Below, piece after piece: positions 7,752 through 19,897 of a DNA stretch of 60,380 nucleotides (positions are counted from its first letter, which is position 1; each line of letters starts with the position of its first letter). The DNA is from an uncultured Acetobacteraceae bacterium (GTDB taxonomy: Bacteria > Pseudomonadota > Alphaproteobacteria > Acetobacterales > Acetobacteraceae), in assembly GCA_903895595.1 (NCBI GenBank), contig CAITUP010000156.1, positions 1 to 60,380 of the forward strand, given 5' to 3'. The notes under the pieces were generated by a model. The model made no database searches and was not told where the DNA came from. It saw only the letters and a program-made list of their open reading frames with translations. Position numbers and translations under genes: made by a program.

Positions 7752-7783
7752 CCGTCATGGTCCGCGAGGACGGACCATGACGG
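7752..7783. repeat. REP-like palindrome
   Basis: A 13-bp perfect inverted repeat (CCGTCATGGTCCG / CGGACCATGACGG) with a 6-bp loop, between the regulator and the deaminase gene. Its CGTCATGGTC arm is shared with the palindromes at 34179 and 59637. It could act as an attenuating hairpin between the two genes. Confidence 0.75.
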
Positions 7784-7800
7784 AAAATGGAGGCAGCCTC

Positions 7801-8853
7801 ATGCCAATCGAGTCAGGTAACCCCGTACCGTCCCTCGGCAACATCGCTCGGTTCGTCCGCGGCATCCCAAAGGCGGAACTGCATGTACATCTGGAAGGAT
7901 GCATCGAGCCCGAACTGATGTTCGCCCTCGCCGACCGCAACGGCTTGACCTTGCGCTGGCCAACGCCGGACAGCCTGCGCAGCGCCTACGATTTTCCCGA
8001 CCTCGCATCCTTTTTGGCGCTGTATTTCGAGGGATGCCGCGTCCTGGTGCAAGAACGGGATTTCTACGACGTCACCCGATCCTACCTGACCCGCGCGCAC
8101 GCGGACGGGGTGAAACGCGCCGAAATGTTCCTGGGGCCGCAGAGCTTCACCGATCGCGGCCTACCCATCGGCAGCATCCTGAACCCCATCCTGGCGGCGA
8201 TCCGTGACGCGGAGCAGGCCGACAGCATCTCCGCCGCTCTGCTGGTCAGCGCGCACCGCCACAGGTCGGAGGACGACGCGCTGTACCTGCTCGACAGCAT
8301 CATGCCCTGGGCGACGGACATCGCCGGCATCGGCATGGGCGGCGCGGAGCTGGGCAATCCACCGTCGAAATTCGCCGGCTTCTTCCGCACCTGCCGGGAA
8401 CGAGGCTTCCGCACGACCATCCATGCCGGAGAGGAAGGCCCCGCGTCCTATGTGCGGGAGGCCCTCGATCTGCTGCGGGTGGACCGGATCGATCACGGCA
8501 ACGCCTGCCTGGACGATCCCGCTCTGGTGCGCGATCTCGTGGCCCGCCGCACGCCGCTGACCGTATGCCCGCTGTCCAATGCGCGTCTGCACGTCGTCCC
8601 GTCGCTGTCCCAACACCCGCTGCGCCGGATGCTGCAAGCCGGCCTGAACGTATCCGTTCATTCCGACGACCCGCCGTATTTCGGCGGCACCGTCGCGGAC
8701 AACCTTCTCGACTGCCACCAAGCGTTCGGCTTGACGATGGACGAGATCGCCACGCTTGCCCGCAACAGTTTCGCCAGTGCCTTCGTGACTCCATCCGCCG
8801 CCGCGCACGGCATCGCCGCCGTCGATGCCTTCGTCGCGGCGTTCGCGCCTTAG
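7801..8853 (+). CDS. Adenine/adenosine deaminase family protein
   Basis: A 350-residue amidohydrolase of the adenosine deaminase superfamily. Metal ligands and catalytic residues are visible: His28 and His30 in ELHVHLEG, His208 in HAGEEG, IDHGNA, and HSDDPPYFGG with Asp289-Asp290. ELGNPPSKF and CPLSNARL resemble bacterial adenine deaminase (type 2) more than classical adenosine deaminase, so adenine to hypoxanthine is as likely as adenosine to inosine. Either would drain products of S-adenosylhomocysteine breakdown, matching its place between the SahR-like regulator and metH. ATG 7801 is chosen over 7777 because GGAGG lies 8 bases upstream of 7801 and 7777 falls in the palindrome. Confidence 0.88.
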   Translation: MPIESGNPVPSLGNIARFVRGIPKAELHVHLEGCIEPELMFALADRNGLTLRWPTPDSLRSAYDFPDLASFLALYFEGCRVLVQERDFYDVTRSYLTRAHADGVKRAEMFLGPQSFTDRGLPIGSILNPILAAIRDAEQADSISAALLVSAHRHRSEDDALYLLDSIMPWATDIAGIGMGGAELGNPPSKFAGFFRTCRERGFRTTIHAGEEGPASYVREALDLLRVDRIDHGNACLDDPALVRDLVARRTPLTVCPLSNARLHVVPSLSQHPLRRMLQAGLNVSVHSDDPPYFGGTVADNLLDCHQAFGLTMDEIATLARNSFASAFVTPSAAAHGIAAVDAFVAAFAP

Positions 8854-8873
8854 CCTGATCTGAAAGAAGACCG

Positions 8874-12359
<3,486 letters not shown>

Positions 12360-12434
12360 TCGGGCAGCCCGAAAGGGCTTCCCATCCCCGGCCGACACGC
12401 TATGTCTCCGCCCAACCGCAAGAGGTGCTTTACG

Positions 12435-12872
12435 ATGACGATTCTCCGCCTGACGACCATGACCGCGACCCTGGCGATGACCGGTCTGCTGCTGCAGGCC
12501 TGCGCCCCGCAACAGGCCGCCGGACCTGGCCCGCGTTTGTTCGAGGCGGACATGAAAGGCGGCGCCAAAACCTGCGAAACGTCGAAGGCCGCCCCCGTCG
12601 CGGGTAAAGTCATCGAAGCCACGATGAAGGTCGGCAGCGATGGCGGCTGGTGCGGGCTGGCGGTGAACAACGGCGGCCAACCCTTCGATGCCGGCCTGCT
12701 GCCCGCGACCGGGCACGCGGCGCACGGCAAGGTGGTCATCCGCCGCGTCGGCGCCAACACACGGATCGATTACACCCCTGAATTCAGCTTCGCGGGAACA
12801 GACGCATTCACCGCCCAACTGCTGCCGGGCGAGGCCTCTGTTCATGTGACGGTGACGGTGGTGCCGCACTGA
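12435..12872 (+). CDS. Putative lipoprotein
   Basis: 145 residues starting at the ATG 10 bases after AGAGGTG. The N-terminus is a lipoprotein signal with lipobox LLQAC (Cys near residue 24). The mature part contains GGWCGLAVNNGGQPFDAGLL and ends in a beta-rich segment (TVTVVPH), reminiscent of an Ig-like surface domain. No family is recognised with certainty. It follows metH by 75 bases on the same strand, and the tRNA gene converges on it. Confidence 0.7.
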   Translation: MTILRLTTMTATLAMTGLLLQACAPQQAAGPGPRLFEADMKGGAKTCETSKAAPVAGKVIEATMKVGSDGGWCGLAVNNGGQPFDAGLLPATGHAAHGKVVIRRVGANTRIDYTPEFSFAGTDAFTAQLLPGEASVHVTVTVVPH

Positions 12873-12882
12873 GCGGCTGAAT

Positions 12883-12959
12883 TGGTCGGAGCGGCGGGAT
12901 TCGAACCCACGACCCCCAGTCCCCCAGACTGATGCGCTACCAGACTGCGCTACGCTCCG
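12883..12959 (-). tRNA. tRNA-Pro (GGG)
   Basis: The minus strand reads as a full tRNA: acceptor stem CGGAGCG paired with CGCTCCG, D-loop GCGCAGTCTGGTAGCGC, anticodon loop CTGGGGG giving anticodon GGG, T-arm GGTTCGAATCC, discriminator A and an encoded CCA (12883-12885). Proline codons CCC and CCU are read by this tRNA. Confidence 0.96.
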
Positions 12960-13037
12960 ACCGGCGGGGAGCGCTCCTTTAACAGTGCCCGCCCCGCGCC
13001 GCAACGGCTTATCCGCCGCCGCCGGACGAATACCGCA

Positions 13038-13595
13038 TCAGAACCCCGCGCCCGGCTCCGCCAAATAGGCGTCTTCTTCCGGCGTGTTGGCGCGGCCCAA
13101 AACGGCGTTGCGATGCGGGAATCGGCCGAATCGGCGGATCGCGTCGCGATGGCGTTCGGCATAATCGACGGTGTTGTCGCCCAGCCCATCGCGGATGGAC
13201 TCGAACAGCGCCACCGAACGATCCTGATCCGCCAAATCCTCGGAATGTTCGAACGGCAGATAGACGAACATCCGCTGCTGCGCCGTCAGCGCTCGGTCGT
13301 CGCCCCGAGCAATCGCCGCCGCCGCGATGGCGCGGGCTTGGGGATCGGCGGCGAAAGCCTCCGGGGAGCCGCGATGCAGATTGCGCGACAGCTGGTCGAG
13401 CAGGATCAGCAGCGCCAACACGCCCTCCGGCGTCGCGGCCCAATGGTCGAGTTCGCCGCGCTTCGCCGCTTCATGCGCGCTTTCGAATTGGCGGCAGGCC
13501 GCATCGAACGCGTCGTCCTTTTGGAACCAGGCCGCGCGCCGCGTGTCCGGGCCGTCGGAGAACCAGAATGCCAGAACGGCGGCCGGTTCCGTCAT
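13038..13595 (-). CDS. DUF924 family protein
   Basis: 185 residues matching the DUF924 (TPR-like) family: LAFWFSDG near the N-terminus, WFQKDDAFD, LLILLDQLSRNLHRG, FVYLPFEHSEDLADQD and a C-terminal FGRFPHRNAVLGR. The family is widespread in alphaproteobacteria and has no established biochemical role. Its ATG overlaps the stop of the large dehydrogenase gene upstream by four bases (ATGA), so the two are co-translated. The tRNA-Pro lies 78 bases downstream. Confidence 0.9.
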   Translation of the reverse strand: MTEPAAVLAFWFSDGPDTRRAAWFQKDDAFDAACRQFESAHEAAKRGELDHWAATPEGVLALLILLDQLSRNLHRGSPEAFAADPQARAIAAAAIARGDDRALTAQQRMFVYLPFEHSEDLADQDRSVALFESIRDGLGDNTVDYAERHRDAIRRFGRFPHRNAVLGRANTPEEDAYLAEPGAGF

Positions 13596-16495
13596 GACAG
13601 CGCCCTATCCAGCAGCCGCACCGAATGGATGGCTTCCCGCCCGCCGAGATCGCGTATCTGATGGCGGCAGGATGTCCCGTCGGCGACGATAACGTCCTCC
13701 GCCGCGGCCTTACGGACCGCCGGCAGCAGATCGGCCTCGGCCATCGCGCGGGAGGTGTCCTGGGTTTCCGCTTGATACCCGAACGATCCCGCCATACCGC
13801 AGCAGGACGACGCCACGGGATTCACCGTCATTCCCGGCACCAGCTTCAACGCGGCGATGGCGTCTGGAAACGCGCCGAAGCTTTTCTGGTGGCAATGACC
13901 GTGCACATGCGCGGTCACGTTCATCGCTTGCAGCGCCAAATCGGGTTTTTCGCGGGCGATGAACTCGCTGAGCAGCATCGCGCGGCCCGCCAGAGCCTTG
14001 CTGTCCTCGCCCGGCAGCAGCGAATGGAATTCGTCGCGTAACGTCATCAGGCAGGACGGTTCCAGCCCGATCACCGGCAGATCGCCCGCCAGCCGCTTCA
14101 TTGTACGGCGCGCTTCCTCCCGCGCCTTATCGACCATGCCAGCGGCCAGATAGGTCCGGCCGCAGCACAGCGGACGGCCTTTCGTTTCCGGGACGATCGC
14201 GCGATAGCCCGCCGCCCGCAGGACGCGAATGGCAGCGCGGAGATTTTCCGGTTCGAAATACCGGTTGAACGTGTCCGCCAGCAGAATGACATCGCCCTTC
14301 GGCGCGGGTTCGGCGACGGCTTCGGCATCGCGGAACGGCTGCGAGTCCCATGTCGGCAGATCGCGCGCCGCCGCGAAACCCAGATATTTCTCCCCAAGGC
14401 GGCGCAACAAGGCCGATTTGTTGCGCAGATTGGCCAGTCCCGTCAGCCGGCTCAAAAGCGGCCCCAACCGCGGCAATTCCGCGATGATCGACTCCCGCCA
14501 TTTCACGCCATTCTTTTCGGCGCGCGCGGCGGTCACCTCGATCTTCATTTTCGCCATATCGACGCCCGTCGGGCATTCGCGGCGGCATCCCTTGCAGGAC
14601 ACACACAAAGCCATCGTGTCGGCCATCGCATCGGACGCCATCGCGCCCGCACCCAATTGCCCCGTCAGCGCCAGCCGCAGCGTGTTCGCCCGGCCCCGAG
14701 TCAGATGGGTTTCGTCCCGCGTGACCCGGAAACTCGGGCACATCACATTCGCGTCGAACGCGCGACAGGTGCCGTTGTTGTTGCACATTTCCACAGCGCT
14801 CAGCATGCCGCCGAGCGGGCCGGGATAGTCCGACCAGTCGAGCTTGGGGGTAAAATCGGCAACCGGCGCGTAGCCGGGCCCGTAACGGAACAACGTCCGG
14901 TCGTCCATCTTGGGCGGATGAACGATTCGGTTGGGGTTCAGCATCGACGTCGGGTCGAACGCGTCCTTCACCGTCTCGAACGCCCGCACGATGCGTTCCC
15001 CGAACATTGGCGTGTGGAATTCGCTGCGCACCAACCCGTCCCCGTGCTCGCCGCTGTGCGATCCTTTGTATTCCCGCACGATCGCAAAGGTTTCCTCGGC
15101 GATGGCGCGCATGGTCGCGACGTCGGAGGGGTCCTTCATGTTCAGCACCGGTCGCACATGCAGACACCCGACCGAGGCGTGCGCGTACCATGTCCCCTTG
15201 GACCCGTGCCGTTCGAACACATCGTTCAACCGTTCGGTGTAATCGGCCAAATCGTCCAGATCGACGGCGGTATCCTCGATGAACGACACCGGTTTCCCGT
15301 CGCCTTTCATCGACATCATGATGTTCAACCCGGCTTCCCGTACCGCCGCGATATCGGCCTGGAACGCCGGATCGACCGCGCGCACCACATGCGGCGACCC
15401 AAGATCGCCCATCAGTTCTTCCAGCTGCGCCAGTTTCGCCATCAACGGGCCGTCCTCATGCCCGTGAAATTCCACAATCAGCAGAGAATCCGGTTCGCCG
15501 ATCAGCATCTTGTCGATCGTGCGCCGATAAATCCCAATGCTGCGGCCGAGGTCGATCATGGTCCGATCGACCAGTTCCACCGCTTCCGGATCGAGCGTGA
15601 CGATATGCCGCGACGCCTCCATCGCCTTGCGGAACGTCGAAAATTGGCAAATACCCAGCACCTTCCTGGGTTTGACCGGGTGCAGCATCACCTCGATAGC
15701 GGCGGAAAACGCCAACGTGCCTTCCGACCCCACCAGCAAGCGTGCCAAATTTTCGCGTCCGGCCGCGCGCGCGGCGGGGGTGAGAACGTCGATGTTGTAA
15801 CCGCCGACGCGGCGCAATTGTTTCGGAAACCGCGCCGCGATTTCTTCCGCTTCGGTGGCGCCAAGCAGACGCAGACGCTGAATCAAATCGACAATATAGG
15901 ATGGCGTATCGGCACCCAGATTGTCCGGGATAGCCCCGAACCGGTGCCGCGAACCGTCGGCCAGAATGGCGTCGATGGCGCTGACATTGTCCGCCATCAG
16001 CCCATAGCGGATCGACTTCGACCCACACGAATTATTCCCCGCCATGCCGCCAATGGTGCAGCGCGCATGCGTCGACGGATCGACCGCGAAAAACATCTTT
16101 TCGGCCGCCAGCGCCCGGTTCAACTGCCCCAGCGCCAGCCCCGGTTCCACCAGCGCCCGCCTATTCGCCGCATCCACATGCAACACCCGCCGCAAATGCT
16201 TCGAGCAATCGATCACCAGCGCTCGGTTCACCGTCTGCCCGCATTGGCTGGTCCCGCCGCCGCGTGCCAGCACCGGAATGCCTTCCTCGCGCGCGATAGC
16301 CAAAGCCGCGGCGACGTCGTCGATGGTTTCCGGGACGATGACGCCCAGCGGTTCCATCTGGTAAATCGACGCATCGGTCGCATAGCGCCCGCGGCTGGCG
16401 CGATCGAACAGCACCTCCCCCTTGATGTTGCGAGCCAGCTTCAACGCCAGGGCGGAGTCGCCGGGGGCGGTCATGGTGGGGTGGGATGCGCTCAT
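13592..16495 (-). CDS. FAD-binding and 4Fe-4S dehydrogenase (YdiJ-like)
   Basis: A 967-residue fusion of a D-lactate-dehydrogenase-type FAD oxidoreductase and a GlpC-like iron-sulfur module. The FAD domain (about 1-500) shows RGGGTSQCGQ, GNNSCGSKS, GSEGTLAF and SGEHGDGLVRSEF. Two 4Fe-4S clusters follow, with ligands in CNNNGTCRAF...MCPSFR and CVSCKGCRRECP. The C-terminus has two CCG domains (LCCGRTYLAAG and SSCCGMAGSFGY). E. coli YdiJ of similar length oxidises D-2-hydroxyglutarate; D-2-hydroxyacids are therefore the expected substrates, with electrons passing to quinone or ETF. The adjacent ETF-QO gene fits that route, although the two are separated by 67 bases. Confidence 0.92.
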   Translation of the reverse strand: MSASHPTMTAPGDSALALKLARNIKGEVLFDRASRGRYATDASIYQMEPLGVIVPETIDDVAAALAIAREEGIPVLARGGGTSQCGQTVNRALVIDCSKHLRRVLHVDAANRRALVEPGLALGQLNRALAAEKMFFAVDPSTHARCTIGGMAGNNSCGSKSIRYGLMADNVSAIDAILADGSRHRFGAIPDNLGADTPSYIVDLIQRLRLLGATEAEEIAARFPKQLRRVGGYNIDVLTPAARAAGRENLARLLVGSEGTLAFSAAIEVMLHPVKPRKVLGICQFSTFRKAMEASRHIVTLDPEAVELVDRTMIDLGRSIGIYRRTIDKMLIGEPDSLLIVEFHGHEDGPLMAKLAQLEELMGDLGSPHVVRAVDPAFQADIAAVREAGLNIMMSMKGDGKPVSFIEDTAVDLDDLADYTERLNDVFERHGSKGTWYAHASVGCLHVRPVLNMKDPSDVATMRAIAEETFAIVREYKGSHSGEHGDGLVRSEFHTPMFGERIVRAFETVKDAFDPTSMLNPNRIVHPPKMDDRTLFRYGPGYAPVADFTPKLDWSDYPGPLGGMLSAVEMCNNNGTCRAFDANVMCPSFRVTRDETHLTRGRANTLRLALTGQLGAGAMASDAMADTMALCVSCKGCRRECPTGVDMAKMKIEVTAARAEKNGVKWRESIIAELPRLGPLLSRLTGLANLRNKSALLRRLGEKYLGFAAARDLPTWDSQPFRDAEAVAEPAPKGDVILLADTFNRYFEPENLRAAIRVLRAAGYRAIVPETKGRPLCCGRTYLAAGMVDKAREEARRTMKRLAGDLPVIGLEPSCLMTLRDEFHSLLPGEDSKALAGRAMLLSEFIAREKPDLALQAMNVTAHVHGHCHQKSFGAFPDAIAALKLVPGMTVNPVASSCCGMAGSFGYQAETQDTSRAMAEADLLPAVRKAAAEDVIVADGTSCRHQIRDLGGREAIHSVRLLDRALS

Positions 16496-16562
16496 GCTGG
16501 CCCGTCTGGAGGATGCGAGGCCCGATTGTGGCCCGCCGCCCCCATGCTAAGCAAGCAGTCCC

Positions 16563-18200
16563 CTACATCCCGCCCGGATAGCTCGGGCCGCCGCCGCCCT
16601 CCGGCGTGACCCAATTGATGTTCTGCGTCGGGTCCTTGATGTCGCAGGTCTTACAATGCACGCAGTTCTGCGCATTGATCTGTAGGCGCGGCTGGCCTTC
16701 CTCGACACCCAGGATCTCGTAAACCCCGGCCGGGCAATACCGCGACTCCGGGCTGCCGTAGCGGTCGTAATTCACCGCGATGGCGACCGATTGATCCTTC
16801 AGCCGCAGATGGACCGGCTGGTTTTCCTCATGGTTGGTGTTGCTGATGAACACCGAGGACGGTCGGTCGAACGTCAGCTTCCCGTCCGGCCGGGGATACT
16901 CGATCTTCGGCGCGACGGCGGCATCCATCAGCGTTTCGTTGTCGCGATGCCCGTGCTTGAACGTCCAGGGCGCCTTGCCGCGGAACAGGTAGGTATCGAT
17001 GGCGGCGTTGATCATGCCGCCGATAAACCCGAACTTGGCGAAACCCGGGCGGATGTTGCGGACCTTCGACAACTCCTCCCACACCCAGCTTGCGCGCAAC
17101 TCCTCCGGATACGCGATCAGCTCGTCCGGCCGGTCGCCGGCCAATGCCTCGGCGATGGCCTCGGCCGCCAGCATGCCCGACTTCATCGACGTGTGCGTGC
17201 CCTTGATCTTGGCCACGTTCACGAAGCCGGCGGAATCGCCGATCAACGCGCCGCCCGGGAAGATCAGCTTGGGAATGGATTGCAGCCCGCCCTCGTTCAA
17301 CGCCCGAGCACCGTAGGCGATGCGACGCCCGCCCTCGAAATGCTTGCGGATATCCGGGTGGGTTTTGAAGCGCTGCATCTCCTCGAACGGAGACAACCAA
17401 GGATTCTTGTAGTCCAAACCGACCACGAATCCGTACGACACCAGGTTCTCGCCAAAATGGTACAGGAACGAACCGCCGTACGTGTCCATCTTCAGCGGCC
17501 AGCCGGTGGTATGCTCGATGAAGCCCGGTTTATGGTTTTCGGCCGGGATTTCCCACAGCTCCTTGATGCCGATGGCATAGGTCTGATCCTGCACGCCGTC
17601 GCGCAGATTGTAGCGGGTCAGCAGCTGCTTGGTCAGCGAGCCCCGGCAGCCCTCGGCGAACAGCGTATAGGTGGCGCGCAGCTCCATCCCGCGCGCGAAA
17701 TTGTCGGTCGCCACGCCGTCCTTGCCGACGCCCATGTCGCCGGTGGCGATGCCGACCACGCGGCCGTTTTCCTCCAGTATCTCCGACGCCGCGAAGCCGG
17801 GGTAGATTTCAACGCCCAGCTCTTCGGCCTGCGTGCCGAGCCAGCGGCAGACGTTGCCCAACGACACGATGTAGTTGCCGTGGTTGTTCATCTGCGGCGG
17901 AGTCGGCAGACGGGTCGAGCTGACCTCGGTCAGGAACAGAAACCGGTCGACGGCGGCCGGCGTGCCCAGCGGCGCACCCTTTTCCCGCCAATCGGGGATC
18001 AGTTCGTTCAGCGCACGCGGCTCCAGCACCGCGCCCGACAGCGTGTGGGCGCCGATTTCCCCGCCTTTTTCCACCAGACACACGGCCGCATCGGGCGCGA
18101 GTTGTTTCAGGCGTATCGCCGCGGCCAGCCCTGCTGGGCCGCCCCCCACGATCACCACATCGAACTCCATTGCCTCCCGAGGGGGCAGCTCCTCCGCCAT
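16563..18200 (-). CDS. Electron transfer flavoprotein-ubiquinone oxidoreductase
   Basis: A 545-residue ETF-QO that accepts electrons from reduced ETF and passes them to ubiquinone at the inner membrane. The N-terminal FAD site is [17 protein letters not shown] (residues about 14-30). GYPACP-type motifs are absent; instead the C-terminal 4Fe-4S domain has [19 protein letters not shown] with a further Cys in the YCPAG segment upstream. Length and motif order match bacterial and mitochondrial ETF-QO. ETF subunit genes are not in the window. Confidence 0.96.
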   Translation of the reverse strand: MAEELPPREAMEFDVVIVGGGPAGLAAAIRLKQLAPDAAVCLVEKGGEIGAHTLSGAVLEPRALNELIPDWREKGAPLGTPAAVDRFLFLTEVSSTRLPTPPQMNNHGNYIVSLGNVCRWLGTQAEELGVEIYPGFAASEILEENGRVVGIATGDMGVGKDGVATDNFARGMELRATYTLFAEGCRGSLTKQLLTRYNLRDGVQDQTYAIGIKELWEIPAENHKPGFIEHTTGWPLKMDTYGGSFLYHFGENLVSYGFVVGLDYKNPWLSPFEEMQRFKTHPDIRKHFEGGRRIAYGARALNEGGLQSIPKLIFPGGALIGDSAGFVNVAKIKGTHTSMKSGMLAAEAIAEALAGDRPDELIAYPEELRASWVWEELSKVRNIRPGFAKFGFIGGMINAAIDTYLFRGKAPWTFKHGHRDNETLMDAAVAPKIEYPRPDGKLTFDRPSSVFISNTNHEENQPVHLRLKDQSVAIAVNYDRYGSPESRYCPAGVYEILGVEEGQPRLQINAQNCVHCKTCDIKDPTQNINWVTPEGGGGPSYPGGM

Positions 18201-18240
18201 GTCCGGCTCCTTCTGCTATCGGGCGCACCTAAGCAGAGAG

Positions 18241-19065
18241 TTACGGCCGGAGAAAGGGCTTGTCGCCGCAAACCGTGACGCGATACCCGAACCGCCGCTG
18301 CGGAAAGTAGTCCCACATCGCCTGATGCTGCACCGCTCGGTTGTCCCAGAATGCGATGCTGTACGGCCGCCACTTGAACCGGCACACGAACTTCGGCTGT
18401 TCGGCGTGCGTGAACAGCATATTCAGCAGAGCATCGCTTTCGGCAGGGCTGAGTTGCAGGATGCGGGTCGTGAAACCACGGTTCACGAACAGCGCCTTGC
18501 GGCCCGTTTCCGGGTGCGTGCGCACCACCGGGTGTTCGGCTTCCGGGAAGCGCTGATCCGGTGCGGGATCGCGATACTGGTGGTTGGCCGATTTGCGGCT
18601 TTCATGCTGCGCTGTCAGCGTTTGCAGGAACCCCTGCATCGCCGGAGACAGCGCTTCGTACGCCGCATACTGGTTGGCGAACATGGTGTCGCCGCCGCCG
18701 TTCTCCGGCACTTCATGGATGTGCAGGATGGAACCCATCGGCGGTTCCACATCGCACGACACGTCGGAGTGCCAAACTTCCCCCGCCACGCGCTTGGAGT
18801 CCGGGCCGGCCTTGATCGTCAGGATTTCCGGGTGTTCGGGCAGGGTCTTGGGTGCATTGGGGTGGACATGCAGCTTGCCGAAACGGGCACCGAACGCCTT
18901 ATGTTGATCGACGGTGATGTGCTGGTCGCGGAAGAAGATGACCTGGTGATCGAGGAGGGCCTGATGGATGGCGTCGAACTCCGTGTTCGACAGCGGGGCC
19001 GACAGATCCACGCCGCCGATCTCGGCGCCGATGGTGGGGGTCAGGGTGCGAATTTCGATGGTCAT
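18241..19065 (-). CDS. TauD/TfdA family Fe(II)/2-oxoglutarate dioxygenase (copy 1)
   Basis: 274 residues. The facial triad is visible: His99 and Asp101 in WHSDVSCD, and a distal His in NRAVQHQAMWDY; the 2-oxoglutarate-binding Arg lies in GYRVTVCGD. The family hydroxylates taurine, alkylsulfates, aryloxyacids or similar acids. It is clearly paralogous to the enzyme at 52312-53148, sharing DQHKAFG, WHSDVSCD and EPPMGSIL. No sulfur-acquisition genes flank it, so the substrate is open. It is divergent from the alpha/beta hydrolase gene with a 139-bp intergenic region. Confidence 0.92.
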   Translation of the reverse strand: MTIEIRTLTPTIGAEIGGVDLSAPLSNTEFDAIHQALLDHQVIFFRDQHITVDQHKAFGARFGKLHVHPNAPKTLPEHPEILTIKAGPDSKRVAGEVWHSDVSCDVEPPMGSILHIHEVPENGGGDTMFANQYAAYEALSPAMQGFLQTLTAQHESRKSANHQYRDPAPDQRFPEAEHPVVRTHPETGRKALFVNRGFTTRILQLSPAESDALLNMLFTHAEQPKFVCRFKWRPYSIAFWDNRAVQHQAMWDYFPQRRFGYRVTVCGDKPFLRP

Positions 19066-19204
19066 GGCTTGGAACTCCCTTGGGCTGTGCCGCCCGTTGT
19101 TGTATCACGGTAGCGCCGTATCGGCGGCAGGGGTAGGCCGGATGCGTTGCACTTTTGGCGATTTTGGAGGATGAACAAGCCAGTCCGAATGGAGAGCAAT
19201 TGCC

Positions 19205-19882
19205 TTGACGTGGCCGAACTATTGGCGCACCGCCGCCGAATTCGGTGCGCATGTGTTGCCTGCCCCCAAGCTCGATCTGGCGGCCCTGATCCGTTCCGCC
19301 CCGCGCGGCGACGGCCATGTTGTGCTGGTGCTGCCGGCGTTGGGTCAAAACGACCAGTATTCCCATGAAATCCGTACCTTTCTGACCGCACTGGGCTATC
19401 GCGCCTTCGGTTGGGAACTCGGCACGAATATCGGCCCGACGCAGCATCTGATGGATGGCGCAGCCGAACGGTTGCGGACGCTGAGCGAGGCATATGGGCC
19501 GGTGAATCTGATCGGTTTCAGCCTGGGCGGGCTGTTCGCACGCCTGCTGGCCGGCCGATTTCCAAGCCGAACACGACAGGCGATCACGGTCGGCAGCCCG
19601 GTTCAGGACCCGGCACGAAATTTCTGGATCCCGTTGGATAATATGCTCGATTTTTGGCCCGGCCCGGATTTGCGGGCTTTGACCGAGGAAGTGCGCGCAC
19701 CGTTGCCGATCCCCTGCACGTCGTTTTATACGCGCGACGATGGGATCGTGAACTGGAAATCCTGCATCGACCCGGCCGCCAAAAATATCCCATTCGACGG
19801 CTCGCACACGACGATGCAGGTTAATCCTCAGGTTCTGTCTTACATCGCTCGTGTGCTCGGCGGCGAGACGATCGCGGTTTGA
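19205..19882 (+). CDS. Alpha/beta hydrolase (lipase-like)
   Basis: 225 residues with a nucleophile elbow GFSLGG near residue 100 and the preceding strand VVLVLPALGQ; TRDDGIV and FDGSHTTM supply plausible acid and His residues (Asp in TRDDG, His in GSH). The arrangement resembles small esterase/lipase-like hydrolases acting on short acyl esters. The start is taken as TTG 19205, because GGAGAG lies upstream and no in-frame ATG would keep the full first strand. It converges on the GMC oxidoreductase gene with a 15-bp gap. Confidence 0.75.
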   Translation: MTWPNYWRTAAEFGAHVLPAPKLDLAALIRSAPRGDGHVVLVLPALGQNDQYSHEIRTFLTALGYRAFGWELGTNIGPTQHLMDGAAERLRTLSEAYGPVNLIGFSLGGLFARLLAGRFPSRTRQAITVGSPVQDPARNFWIPLDNMLDFWPGPDLRALTEEVRAPLPIPCTSFYTRDDGIVNWKSCIDPAAKNIPFDGSHTTMQVNPQVLSYIARVLGGETIAV

Positions 19883-19897
19883 GAGGTTCGCTCGCCG